Shown here piece after piece: positions 8,031 through 16,557 of a stretch of DNA of 32,493 nucleotides (position 1 is its first letter; each line of letters opens with the position of its first letter). The position numbers were made by a program, and so were the translations under genes. The notes below the pieces were generated by a model. That model was not told where the DNA came from and did not search any database. It saw nothing but the letters and a program-made list of their open reading frames with translations. The stretch spans positions 1 through 32,493 of the forward strand of contig NZ_BOOF01000076.1 of assembly GCF_016863095.1 (NCBI RefSeq). The letters run 5' to 3'. The stretch comes from Microbispora siamensis (GTDB lineage Bacteria; Actinomycetota; Actinomycetes; Streptosporangiales; Streptosporangiaceae).

Positions 8031-8060
8031 TTGTCACAACTCGTCCTATGCATCCAATAT
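8031..8060 (+). promoter_or_regulatory. Possible promoter of the rhamnulose-1-phosphate aldolase gene
   Basis: TTGTCA (8031-8036) is a good -35 candidate. An AT-rich CAATAT box (8055-8060) lies 18 bases further on, 37 bases before the ATG. The match is partial. The rest of the gap 7891-8097 holds only GC-rich, GGTCCGGG-rich sequence with no gene. Confidence 0.3.
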
Positions 8061-8097
8061 CGTCCGAGCATATTGACCACTCGTAGGGGGAAATTGC

Positions 8098-10146
8098 ATG
8101 ACCACGCCGGTTGAGCAGCTGCTCGAACGCGCGCACCTGCTGGGAGCCGATCCCCGCAACACGAACTTCGCCGGGGGCAACGCCTCGGCCAAGGGAACGG
8201 CCCTCGACCCGGTCACCGGCTCCGACGTGGAACTGATGTGGGTGAAGGGATCGGGCGGCGACCTCGGCACGCTCACCGAGGCCGGCCTGGCCGTGCTGCG
8301 GCTCGACCGGCTGCGGGCGCTGACCGGCGTCTATCCGGGCGTCGAGCGCGAGGACGAGATGGTCGCGGCCTTCGACCACTGCGCCTTCGGCAAGGGTGGG
8401 GCCGCGCCGTCGATCGACACCGCGATGCACGGCCTGGTCGACGCGGCGCATGTGGACCATCTCCATCCCGACGCGGGGCTCGCCATCGCGGCCGCCGCCG
8501 ACGGCGAGGAGCTGACCCGGCGCATTTACGGCGACCGGGTCGTCTGGGTGCCCTGGCGGCGGCCGGGTTTCCAGCTCGGCCTGGACATCGCCGCCATCAA
8601 GGACGCCAACCCTCAGGCCGTCGGCTGCATCCTGGGCGGGCACGGCATCACCGCCTGGGGCGACACCTCCGCCGAGTGCGCGGACAACTCACTGTGGATC
8701 ATCCGCACCGCCGAGGCGTACATCGCCGAGCACGGCAGGCCCGAGCCGTTCGGACCGGTGAAGCCGGGCTACGAGCCGCTACCGGAGCAGGCCAGGCACG
8801 AACGGGCGGCGGAGCTGTTCCCCGTGCTGCGCGGCCTGTGCTCGACCGACGTCCGGCAGGTCGGCCACTACACCGACACCCCGGAGGTGCTCGACTTCCT
8901 GTCGCGTGACAGGCACGGGGAGCTTGCCGCCCGGGGCACCTCCTGCCCGGACCACTTCCTGCGGACCAAGGTCGCGCCGATGGTGCTCGACCTGCCCGCC
9001 GGCGCGCCGCTGGAGGAGGTGATCGGCCGTCTCGGCGAGCTGCACGCGGCCTACCGTGAGGACTACCGCGCCTATTACGAGCGCAACGCCACCCCTGCCT
9101 CGCCGCCGCTGCGGGGTACGGACCCGGCCATCGTGCTGGTGCCGGGCGTCGGCATGTTCTCCTTCGGCAAGGACAAGCAGACCGCCCGCGTCGCGGGCGA
9201 GTTCTTCTGCAATGCGATCAACGTGATGCGCGGCGCCGAGGCGCTGTCGGCCTACGCGCCGATCGAGGAGGCCGAGAAGTTCCGCATCGAATACTGGGAG
9301 CTGGAGGAGGCCAAGCTGCGCCGCCTGCCGGCGCCCAAGCCGCTGGCCACCCGCATCGCGCTGGTCACCGGCGGCGGCTCGGGCATCGGCGCGGCCACCG
9401 CCCGCCGCCTGGCCGCCGAGGGCGCCTGCGTGGTGGTCGCCGACCGCGACCTGGCCGCCGCGGAGAAGGTCGCCGCCGAGATCGGCGCCCACGCCCACCG
9501 CCCCGCCGACGTCGCCGTGGCCGTCCAGGCCGACGTCACCGACGAGGCCCAGGTCATCGAGGCCGTACGGCAGACGGTGCTGGCCTTCGGCGGGGTCGAT
9601 CTGGTGGTCAACAACGCCGGCCTGTCCCTGTCCCGCTCCCTGCTGGAGACCACCGCCGACGACTGGGACCGCCAGCACGACGTGATGGCCCGCGGCTCCT
9701 TCCTCGTCTCTCGCGAGACCGCCCGCATCATGATCGAACAGGGCATGGGCGGCGACATCGTCTACATCGCGTCCAAGAACGCGGTGTTCGCCGGGCCGAA
9801 CAACGTCGCGTACGGCGCGGCCAAGGCCGACCAGGCCCACCAGGTGCGCCTGCTCGCCGCCGAACTCGGCGAACACGGCATCCGCGTCAACGGCATCAAC
9901 CCCGACGGCGTCGTCCGCGGCTCCGGCATCTTCGCCTCCGGCTGGGGCGCCGACCGGGCCGCCGTCTACGGCGTGCCCAAAGACAAGCTCGGCGAGTTCT
10001 ACGCCCAGCGCACCCTGCTCAAGCGCGAGGTGCTGCCCGAGCACGTCGCCGCCGCCGTCTTCGCCCTCACCGGCGGCGACCTGTCCCTCACCACCGGCCT
10101 GAACATCCCCGTCGACGCCGGAATCGCCGCAGCCTTCCTACGCTGA
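8098..10146 (+). CDS. rhaD: Bifunctional rhamnulose-1-phosphate aldolase / lactaldehyde (short-chain) dehydrogenase
   Basis: The protein (682 residues, the normal length for this fusion) carries out the last steps of L-rhamnose breakdown. Its class II aldolase half splits L-rhamnulose-1-phosphate to dihydroxyacetone phosphate and L-lactaldehyde, and its SDR half oxidises or reduces the aldehyde with NAD. The aldolase half (about 1-400) has NFAGGNASAKG (23-33), zinc-binding histidines in HVDHLH (118-123) and GGHG (180-183). The SDR half has TGGGSGIG (424-431), NNAG (505-508), Ser559 and Y572-x3-K576. The ATG has GGGGGAAA upstream. No rhamnose isomerase, kinase or transporter gene is in the window, and its presumed LacI regulator is decayed, so it appears orphaned. 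Bacillus relatives of this fusion are called rhaEW. Confidence 0.93.
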   Translation: MTTPVEQLLERAHLLGADPRNTNFAGGNASAKGTALDPVTGSDVELMWVKGSGGDLGTLTEAGLAVLRLDRLRALTGVYPGVEREDEMVAAFDHCAFGKGGAAPSIDTAMHGLVDAAHVDHLHPDAGLAIAAAADGEELTRRIYGDRVVWVPWRRPGFQLGLDIAAIKDANPQAVGCILGGHGITAWGDTSAECADNSLWIIRTAEAYIAEHGRPEPFGPVKPGYEPLPEQARHERAAELFPVLRGLCSTDVRQVGHYTDTPEVLDFLSRDRHGELAARGTSCPDHFLRTKVAPMVLDLPAGAPLEEVIGRLGELHAAYREDYRAYYERNATPASPPLRGTDPAIVLVPGVGMFSFGKDKQTARVAGEFFCNAINVMRGAEALSAYAPIEEAEKFRIEYWELEEAKLRRLPAPKPLATRIALVTGGGSGIGAATARRLAAEGACVVVADRDLAAAEKVAAEIGAHAHRPADVAVAVQADVTDEAQVIEAVRQTVLAFGGVDLVVNNAGLSLSRSLLETTADDWDRQHDVMARGSFLVSRETARIMIEQGMGGDIVYIASKNAVFAGPNNVAYGAAKADQAHQVRLLAAELGEHGIRVNGINPDGVVRGSGIFASGWGADRAAVYGVPKDKLGEFYAQRTLLKREVLPEHVAAAVFALTGGDLSLTTGLNIPVDAGIAAAFLR

Positions 10147-10162
10147 GCCGGTGCCGTCCGAT

Positions 10163-10194
10163 CCCGCGGTGCCGTCCTCGGATGACACCGCGGG
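10163..10194. terminator. Bidirectional hairpin terminator after the aldolase gene
   Basis: CCCGCGGTG pairs perfectly with CACCGCGGG around a 14-base loop. It lies 16 bases after the aldolase stop codon and 33 bases past the stop of the convergent anchor-A pseudogene, so it can serve both. Confidence 0.65.
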
Positions 10195-10226
10195 TGGGGG
10201 CGACGAGCACGGTCGGCGCCGTACGG

Positions 10227-11361
10227 TCAGGCCGGATGGTGGCCGTGGACCTTGTGTTTCTTGTGCGCGTGACGACGTCGCTGATCCGTGGCCGAACGCG
10301 AGTCATGCCAGGCGGGGTAGGACTTGTGCCCCCAAATCGGCCAGTCGTCGTCCTTCTTCTGCAGGGGCACGACCAGGGTGAACGCGCTGTCGTTCTGCGT
10401 GTGCGCACCAAACTGGCTGTACCAGTGGCCCAAGCCCTGCTGTATCGCGTGAGTCCAGCTCTGCTGAGCGCCCTGCTGCGCGGGGACGTGATCGGTCGCG
10501 TGGGTCTTCTGCGGGTCGTGCGGCACCGCGACCGGTGCCGTGACGGGCAGGGCGGCGGACGTGCGAGTGGACGGCGCCGCGGGCCTCGGCGCATGGGTGA
10601 GCGTCCGGCCACCGGTAGGCGTCGGCGTGACGTCGGGTTCGCGGGTGGGCGTGGCGGTGGGCCTCCCCGTCGGCGTATGCGTGGGGTCGTGTGTCGGAAC
10701 CGGTGTGGGCGTCGGTGTCGGTGTCGGGGTGGGCGTGGGTGTCGGCGTGGGCGTGGGCGTAGGCGAGGGCGAGCCGGCGACGCAGTCGAGCGTGGTGCCG
10801 AACTGGAAGTCGAGAAGTTCGGCGGGGCCCAGGTGTAGACGCCGTTCAGGGCGCTCGTGTCCACATTGATCAGCAGCGGTCCCGACGCCGTCGGGGGGTT
10901 GTCGAAGACCAGCGTCGAGATGTTGCTCAGGTTCTCCGCCGTGATGTTGAGGACGTTCGTCATATCCGGGGAGAGGCTGATGTGCACCACGGAGTTCGGC
11001 GGAACCTGGTTGCCGGGGAACGACCGGCCGTTCGCGTCGGTCAGCACCACGTTGCCGGCGCACCGGGCGAGCTCCTGTGACCGCTCGCGGTACGTCGCGA
11101 AGAGCCGATCCGGCCGCCCACCACCAACGCTGTGGGCCGGGCATCGCCATCGTCGACGTACGTTCCCGGGTTGTCGGCCGCGACGCGGTAGTCGCCCCGC
11201 ATGATGAGGTCCCCGCCGACGGCCAAAGTCCCCTCGTTCTCGTTGCTGACCACTGTGGCGTCTCCCCGGACGACGACCGTGAACCCCAGGTTCCCGCCGA
11301 CCGGGTCGATCGGAGCCTCCCACCGCACCGGCTCCGCCTCGTGAAGTAGTACAAAATTCAT
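10227..11361 (-). pseudogene. Choice-of-anchor A family surface protein, broken by two frameshifts
   Basis: Three minus-strand frames together spell a choice-of-anchor A protein. From about 11361: NEGTLAVGGDLIMRGDYRVA and PTALVVGGRI. The frame changes near 11105, giving RCAGNVVL and SPDMTNVLNITAENLS, then LLINVDTSALNGVYTW. It changes again near 10820, giving LLDFQFGTTLDC, a long Pro-Thr repeat and a His-rich tail (HKKHKVHGHH), with the stop at 10227. The stretch that normally lies between the VYTW and DFQF blocks (WNFP and YAP motifs) is also missing, so this is decay rather than only a sequencing slip. No signal peptide is visible upstream in frame. The family forms secreted, cell-surface or ice-binding-like proteins of largely unknown function. 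Confidence 0.75.
10702..10772. repeat. Pro-Thr coding microsatellite
   Basis: About 70 bases of a degenerate GGTGTCGGCGTG-type hexamer repeat encode alternating Pro-Thr on the minus strand inside the anchor-A pseudogene. It is a wall-spanning or linker segment and a likely hot spot for slippage. Confidence 0.7.
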
Positions 11362-11720
11362 GAAATAAAAATCTGTTACATCTCTTTCACGCATTGTTCG
11401 GCAAGTTGGAATCTGCACTTGTTTCGCGATGGATAATGCGCTTCGTTTCCTTTTGGTGACACCCGGTGGCCCTGTACACCAGGGGCAATGGAAAAAACAA
11501 TAACGACAAATGTGATCGAAGCCACATGGTTGCGTGTATTTACCGATATCGTGGCCGCGCTGGGCCGGCTTCCACTGAAACCGCTTTCTTCGCATGAAGC
11601 GCGCTGCGGATCCATGATCACGAAGCATGCGGACAAAAGAATCTCGCAAAATTCACGATTCCGCGCAGAAGCCTAGCGTGGTCGGCGTAGTGATCAACTC
11701 GACCACTCGGGAGACAACCC
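11362..11720. other. AT-rich noncoding stretch between the anchor-A pseudogene and the subtilase
   Basis: About 360 bases, clearly richer in A and T than the rest of the window (runs such as GAAATAAAAATC and GGAAAAAACAATAAC). Short frames here have no ribosome binding site and no recognisable protein. A GATAAT box at 11432-11437 is a possible -10 element, but I see no matching -35. The stretch must contain the subtilase promoter and may mark foreign or decayed DNA. Confidence 0.45.
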
Positions 11721-13847
11721 TTGCGGAGATCATCCCTGGCCGTCGTCGTCACGACGGCCGCCCTCCTCGGTCTGCCCGCCGTGTCCGCCGCGGCACAGAC
11801 CGTCCCCTCAAGCCCCTCGAGCCCCTCGAACTCCTCTGCCCCCTCGGCTCCCTCCGGTCCTTCCGCGGCGTCGGGAGCCGCCGCGGAAGGGGACCACACC
11901 GTCACCCTCGTCACCGGCGACACGGTGAAGGCGCACCTGGAGAAGCACGACCTGCGCGTCCTGTCGGTCGAGCCGGGTGAGGGACGTACGGGCATCACCT
12001 TCGCGGTCACCGACCGCGGCGACCAGGTGTCGGTGGTCCCGTCGGACGCGGCCCCCCTCATCCGCGCCGGCCGGCTCGACCCTCAGCTCTTCGAGGTGGG
12101 CACGCTGATCGCGGAGGGCTACGACGACGCGCACAGCCAGACCATCCCGGTCATGACCACCTATCCCAAGAGCAAGACCAGCGAAAACGCCGACCAGGCC
12201 GACGCCGCGCTCGGTTCGGCGGCCAAGCGCCGGCACGCCTTCCCCCGCCTGGGTCTCAGCGCGTTCGCCATCGGCAAGAAGGCCGCCCCCGACGGCTGGC
12301 GCGGCCTGACCGGCGGCTCGGCCACGCCGAGCACCCTGCGCGGCGGTGTCACCAAGATGTGGCTGGACGGCAAGGTGTCGGCCGGTCTCGACCAGAGCGT
12401 CCCGCACATCGGCGCGCCGACCGCCTGGGCGAGCGGATACGACGGAACCGGCGTCAAGGTCGCGGTGCTGGACAGCGGATACGACACCGACCACCCCGAC
12501 CTGCAGGGCAAGGTCGTGGCCTCCGCCGACTTCACCGGCAACGCGAACGGCGTCGAGGACGGCAACTCGCACGGCACCCACGTCGCCTCGACCGTTGCCG
12601 GGTCCGGCGCCGCCTCGGGCGGGCTGTACAAGGGAGTCGCCCCGGGCGCGAGCCTGGTCGTCGGCAAGGTCCTCGATGACGACAACTGGGGCACCACCTC
12701 CGGGATCATCGCGGGGATGGAGTGGGCGGTCGGCGAGCAGGGCGCGAAGATCGTCAGCATGAGCATCGTGAGCGACCCGAGCTACAGCGTCTACGCCGAC
12801 CACCCGGTCGCCCTGGCGATCAACAGCCTGACCTCGCAGTACGACGCGCTGTTCGTGGTCTGCTCGGGCAACTACGGCCCCGGCACCTCGACCATCAGCT
12901 CCATCGGCGTCGCCGACAAGGCGCTGACCGTGGGCGCGGTGGACCTGACCGACACCGTGGCGGGCTTCTCCAGCCGCGGCCCGGTGGGCGCCCGGGGGCT
13001 GAAGCCCGACATGACCGGGCCCGGGGTGGACATCACCGCGGCCGTGCCCGGCGGCGGCTACGGCACGATGAGCGGATGCTCGATGGCCACCCCGCACGTC
13101 GCGGGCACGGCCGCGCTCGTCAAGCAGCGCCACCCCGCCTGGGGCGCGCAGCGGCTGAAGGATGCCCTGATGGGAACGACCGCGGCCGCCGCCGGGTCCA
13201 GCCCCTACACGTACGGCACCGGCCGGGTCGACGCGGCCCGCGCGGTGAGCCAGCAGGTCACCGCGAACCCGCCGAGCGCCGCCCTGTCGGTCACCGCCGC
13301 CCAGCCCACGGCCACGCAGACCGTGACGTACACCAACGATGCCGCCACCCCGGTCACGCTCAACCTGGCCGCGTCGGCCACCGACTCCACGGGTGGCACG
13401 CCTGCACCGTCCGGCCTGTTCACCCTGAGCGGCAACCAGGTGACGGTGCCCGCCAACGGCACCGCGCAGGTCACCGTGACCCTGCACCAGGTGAACAGCA
13501 CCACCAGCCTGTACGGGGGCGTGCTGACCGCCACCTCGACCGGTGGCGCGTCGGTGCGCACCGCGCTCGGCGCGAGCATCCAGGCGGCCTCCACCACGAC
13601 CACCGTCCGCGTCCACTACAACCCGGGCGCGGGCAACCGGATCGCCCTCCGCGGTGACACACCCCTGAGCTGGACCAGCGGCCAGGACTGCGTCAGCAAG
13701 GCGGCCGACCTGTGGGAGTGCGGGGTCAACGTCCCCGTGGGGCAGCAGTTCTTCTACAAGCCCCTGGTCAATGACAGCCTCTGGTCCACCGGCTCCAACT
13801 ACTACGGCGTCGGCGGGCAGACCTACGACATCTACCCCAGCTTCTGA
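11721..13847 (+). CDS. Secreted S8 family serine protease (subtilase) with C-terminal beta-sandwich module
   Basis: The 708-residue precursor begins at TTG with GGGAG 7 bases upstream, and that start yields a proper signal peptide (1-25). A Ser/Pro-rich stretch and a propeptide region (about 55-215) follow. The subtilisin domain spans about 225-510. The triad is D251 (VAVLDSG), H284 (NSHGTHVAST) and S454, with oxyanion N384 (SGNYG). The serine motif is SGCSMATPHVAG, with Cys453 where the family nearly always has Thr. After a beta-rich linker, an 82-residue C-terminal module (about 626-708) opens TVRVHYNPG, has two Cys (657, 667) and ends DIYPSF. It resembles carbohydrate-binding beta-sandwiches found on other secreted hydrolases, but I cannot assign it. 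The gene stands alone and ends at a strong terminator. Confidence 0.9.
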   Translation: MRRSSLAVVVTTAALLGLPAVSAAAQTVPSSPSSPSNSSAPSAPSGPSAASGAAAEGDHTVTLVTGDTVKAHLEKHDLRVLSVEPGEGRTGITFAVTDRGDQVSVVPSDAAPLIRAGRLDPQLFEVGTLIAEGYDDAHSQTIPVMTTYPKSKTSENADQADAALGSAAKRRHAFPRLGLSAFAIGKKAAPDGWRGLTGGSATPSTLRGGVTKMWLDGKVSAGLDQSVPHIGAPTAWASGYDGTGVKVAVLDSGYDTDHPDLQGKVVASADFTGNANGVEDGNSHGTHVASTVAGSGAASGGLYKGVAPGASLVVGKVLDDDNWGTTSGIIAGMEWAVGEQGAKIVSMSIVSDPSYSVYADHPVALAINSLTSQYDALFVVCSGNYGPGTSTISSIGVADKALTVGAVDLTDTVAGFSSRGPVGARGLKPDMTGPGVDITAAVPGGGYGTMSGCSMATPHVAGTAALVKQRHPAWGAQRLKDALMGTTAAAAGSSPYTYGTGRVDAARAVSQQVTANPPSAALSVTAAQPTATQTVTYTNDAATPVTLNLAASATDSTGGTPAPSGLFTLSGNQVTVPANGTAQVTVTLHQVNSTTSLYGGVLTATSTGGASVRTALGASIQAASTTTTVRVHYNPGAGNRIALRGDTPLSWTSGQDCVSKAADLWECGVNVPVGQQFFYKPLVNDSLWSTGSNYYGVGGQTYDIYPSF

Positions 13848-13860
13848 ATACCCGCAGTGA

Positions 13861-13888
13861 CGCCCTGCCGGCCGTGGCCGGCAGGGCG
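13861..13888. terminator. Strong bidirectional hairpin terminator
   Basis: A 13-bp perfect inverted repeat (CGCCCTGCCGGCC and its complement, two bases apart) sits 13 bases after the subtilase stop and 8 bases past the end of the convergent seven-gene operon. It is the strongest hairpin in the window and should end both transcripts. Confidence 0.85.
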
Positions 13889-13896
13889 TTCGCGCG

Positions 13897-14652
13897 TCAA
13901 TGCCCCGGCTCGCGCAGCGCGTCCGAGATGGACTTGGCGCCGCGGTGCGCGGTGTAGCCGCCATCCACGGGGATTTCCGCGCCGGTGATGTACGACGACT
14001 CGTCGGAGACGAGGAAGACCACCAGCGGGGCGACGTCCTCGACCGTACCGGCGCGGCCGAGTGGGGTCTCGGCGAGGTTGGCGGCCCGGAACGCGGGCGA
14101 GGCGGAGGCGGTCATCTCCGTCTCGATGAACCCGGGATGGACGGTGTTGACCCGGATGCCGCGCGGGCCGAGTTCCAGGCTGGCGGCGGCGGACAGGCCG
14201 CGCAGGGCCCACTTGCTGGTCGTGTACGCGACCGGGTAGTGGGCGGTGAGGGCGGCGGCCGAGCCGACGTTCACGACGGAGGCGCCGCGCGGCATCAGCG
14301 GCAGCAGGTGCTGGATGCCGAGCAGCGGCCCGGTGAGGTTGACGGCGTGCACGCGGGCCAGGTCGGCGGGGGTCACCTCCTCCAGCCGGGCCCGCCAGGT
14401 GATCCCCGCGTTGTTGACCAGGCCGTCCACCCGGCCGTACGTCTCCCGGAGCCAGGCGGCGAGCTCGGCCCAGGAACGTCCGTCGGCGACGTCGAGACGC
14501 CGGTGGACCACGCCGTCGAGAGGCCGCCTGGGCTCGGCGAGGTCGGCGGCGACGACGTGCGCGCCCTCCCGGGCCAGGGCGGCGGCCTCCGCCGCGCCCT
14601 GACCCCGGGCCGCGCCGGTGACCACGACGACCTTGCCGCGCACGCGGTCCAT
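13897..14652 (-). CDS. SDR family oxidoreductase, last gene of the aromatic operon
   Basis: This is a classical NAD(P)-dependent short-chain dehydrogenase of 251 residues. The cofactor motif is TGAARGQG (12-19), with NNAG at 80-83, catalytic S131, Y143 and K147, and a C-terminal AEIPVDGGYTAH. A is found at position 35 and D at 37 of the second strand (HVVAADLAE), which favours NAD over NADP. The ATG has GAGAGGAG 5 bases upstream, and the FAH gene ends 11 bases before it, so it belongs to the operon. It may oxidise or reduce an alcohol, aldehyde or keto intermediate of the pathway; the substrate is unknown. Confidence 0.9.
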   Translation of the reverse strand: MDRVRGKVVVVTGAARGQGAAEAAALAREGAHVVAADLAEPRRPLDGVVHRRLDVADGRSWAELAAWLRETYGRVDGLVNNAGITWRARLEEVTPADLARVHAVNLTGPLLGIQHLLPLMPRGASVVNVGSAAALTAHYPVAYTTSKWALRGLSAAASLELGPRGIRVNTVHPGFIETEMTASASPAFRAANLAETPLGRAGTVEDVAPLVVFLVSDESSYITGAEIPVDGGYTAHRGAKSISDALREPGH

Positions 14653-14663
14653 CGAAGCTCCTC

Positions 14664-15611
14664 TCAGGGACGGTTCCGGGGCCGCACGCGGGCCCGGGGG
14701 ATGGGCAGCGGGTCGGCGCCGGCGACGACGGTGTTGCGTACGGCGCCGATGCCCTCGACGGTCAGCTCGACCACGTCGCCAGGCCGCAGCGGGGGCGGGT
14801 CCTGGCGTCCCCGCAGGCCCCACAGCTCGGCGAGGCATCCGCCGTTGCCGCAGGTGCCCGAGCCGAGCACGTCGCCGGGGCGCACCCAGGTGCCGCGCGA
14901 GGCGTAGGCGACGAGGTCCTCGAACGGCCAGCTCATGTTCGACAGCAGGTCGCGACCGACCTCGGCGCCGTTCACCGACGCGGTGAGCGCCAGGCGCAGG
15001 AACCCGTCGCCGTCCCGGTACGGCTCCAGCTCGTCGGCGGTGACCAGCCACGGGCCGAGGGTGGTCGCGGTGTCCTTGCCCTTGGCCGGGCCCAGGTTGA
15101 CCCGCATCTCACGGCCCTGCAGGTCGCGAGCCGACCAGTCGTTCATGATCAGATAGCCGGCGATGTGGTCGCGGGCCGACTCCGGAGTGAGGTCGCGGCC
15201 CTCGCGGCCGATCACGGCGGCGACCTCCAGCTCGAAGTCGAACGCCCGGCAGCCGGGCGGCAGCGGCACGTCGTCGTACGGGCCGACGACGGCGTAGGGA
15301 TTGGTGAAGTAGAACGCGGGGGCGTCGTACCACGCGTCGGGCACCCCGCTGCCGCCGTCCACGCTCCTGCGCACGCCCTCGACGTGCTCCTCGAACGCGA
15401 CGAAGTCCCGCACGGTGGGCGGCGGGAACGGCGCGTGGAGGCGCACGTCGTCCAGCGGGATCGCGTCTCCCGTGAGATCCGGCGCCTCGTGGAGCCGGTC
15501 GTCCGTGAGAAGGTCGAGCAAGCCCACCCCCTCAGGCAGCGGCCGGACCGACCTGTCCTCCACGATGCCCGAAAGCACGCGCCCCCGGTGGGTGAAGGTG
15601 GCGATTCGCAT
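14664..15611 (-). CDS. Fumarylacetoacetate hydrolase (FAH) family protein, operon gene 6
   Basis: This 315-residue protein has the FAH fold. Metal-binding acids are E127 and E129 (DFELEVAAVIG) and D158 (MNDWSARD); the lysine-containing KGKD follows at 177-180, and the domain ends VELTVEGIGAVRN. The family hydrolyses C-C bonds of acylpyruvates or acts as decarboxylase or hydratase of oxo-dienoates after meta ring cleavage. Length and the N-terminal extra domain (1-65) resemble FAHD or ureidoglycolate-lyase-like members rather than the shorter XylI/XylJ type. It starts 13 bases after the dioxygenase gene, with a GGGGGTGG site, and is followed 11 bases on by the SDR. It is only distantly similar to the operon's first FAH protein, so the two probably act on different intermediates. 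Confidence 0.9.
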   Translation of the reverse strand: MRIATFTHRGRVLSGIVEDRSVRPLPEGVGLLDLLTDDRLHEAPDLTGDAIPLDDVRLHAPFPPPTVRDFVAFEEHVEGVRRSVDGGSGVPDAWYDAPAFYFTNPYAVVGPYDDVPLPPGCRAFDFELEVAAVIGREGRDLTPESARDHIAGYLIMNDWSARDLQGREMRVNLGPAKGKDTATTLGPWLVTADELEPYRDGDGFLRLALTASVNGAEVGRDLLSNMSWPFEDLVAYASRGTWVRPGDVLGSGTCGNGGCLAELWGLRGRQDPPPLRPGDVVELTVEGIGAVRNTVVAGADPLPIPRARVRPRNRP

Positions 15612-15624
15612 CAGACCACCCCCG

Positions 15625-16557
15625 TCAGACCGGCGGTGCGACGAAGACGCCGCGGTCGACGTCGTTGAAGGACTCCTTGGCCACCAGCTCGTTCATCGGG
15701 TTGGCGGTGCCCCACTGGTCGGTGACCTCGGGCTGCGAGAAGTCGTAGACGTGGGGGTGCCAGGCGTCCTCGTCCAGCTCCTCCAGCTCGGTCGTGTACT
15801 CGATGGTGTTGCCATGGGGGTCGAGGAAGTAGGAGAAGGTGTTGTCGCCCGCCAGGTGCCGGCCGGGCCCCCAGATCACCCGGACTCCGGCGCGCAGCAG
15901 GCGGCCGGTGCCGTACATGTACTCGTCCAGGCCGCGCATCTCGAAGCTGATGTGGTGCAGGGAGGCGTGCGGGCCGCGGGCGATGGCCATGCTGTGGTGC
16001 TGGGGGTTGCACCGCATGAAGTGCATGACCTGTCCCATGCGGGGGTGGGCCAGCGTGTCGGACAGCGCGAATCCCAGGTGGGTCTCGTACCAGACGCGGG
16101 TGGCGTCGATGTCGGGGGAGTTCAGCACGACGTGCGACAGCCGTACGGGGACCGACTCCTTGGGCTCCAGCCTGCGGTGGGCCCGTACGGCGACGTCGGC
16201 GGAGACCTCGATCGTGCGGCCGTCGAGGTCGAAGAAGCGGAAGCCGTAGCCGCCGCCGGGAGTGGCGAGCGGGCCCGGCTCGCTGACGAGCGTGACCCCC
16301 GCCGCGCCCAGCCGCGCGGCCAGGGCGTCCACGTCGGCGGGGGTGGCGGCGCCGAAGGAGACCAGGTCGAGCCGCTTCTCCTCGGACCTGCGCAACCGGA
16401 CGACGTACTGCTCGGGCGAGCCCTCGGCGGCCAGGAAGCTGACGCCGGAGTCGTTCGCGACCTCGGTCAGCCCCCAGACGCCGGAGTAGAACTCCCGCTG
16501 CGTGTCGTAGTCGGGCACGGCGAGATCCACGTGCCGCAGATGGGTGATCAGTTTCAT
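15625..16557 (-). CDS. VOC-superfamily extradiol (meta-cleavage) dioxygenase-like protein, operon gene 5
   Basis: This 310-residue protein has two glyoxalase-fold (VOC) domains (about 5-122 and 137-260), the architecture of type I extradiol catechol dioxygenases that open the ring next to the two hydroxyls with Fe(II) and O2. In the C-terminal domain the expected facial triad is present: H142 (LSHVVLNSPD), H201/H202 (LHHISFEM) and E253 (NTIEYTTE). H188 and Y244, which often line the active site, are also there. The ATG overlaps the stop of the amidohydrolase gene by four bases (ATGA), so translation is coupled. A C-terminal tail (260-310) with DQWGTANPMNELV is typical of this subgroup. The substrate is unknown; with a decarboxylase next door, a carboxylated catechol or o-aminophenol is likely. 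Confidence 0.85.
   Translation of the reverse strand: MKLITHLRHVDLAVPDYDTQREFYSGVWGLTEVANDSGVSFLAAEGSPEQYVVRLRRSEEKRLDLVSFGAATPADVDALAARLGAAGVTLVSEPGPLATPGGGYGFRFFDLDGRTIEVSADVAVRAHRRLEPKESVPVRLSHVVLNSPDIDATRVWYETHLGFALSDTLAHPRMGQVMHFMRCNPQHHSMAIARGPHASLHHISFEMRGLDEYMYGTGRLLRAGVRVIWGPGRHLAGDNTFSYFLDPHGNTIEYTTELEELDEDAWHPHVYDFSQPEVTDQWGTANPMNELVAKESFNDVDRGVFVAPPV

Noticed and set aside
7459..8643. Minus-strand frame of 394 codons spanning the LacI remnant
   Set aside because: It joins antisense aldolase sequence with pieces of the pseudogene; only the LacI pieces are meaningful.
11488..11676. Small plus-strand frame of 62 codons before the subtilase
   Set aside because: The spacing to any GA-rich site is too short and the residues look random; the stretch has noncoding composition.
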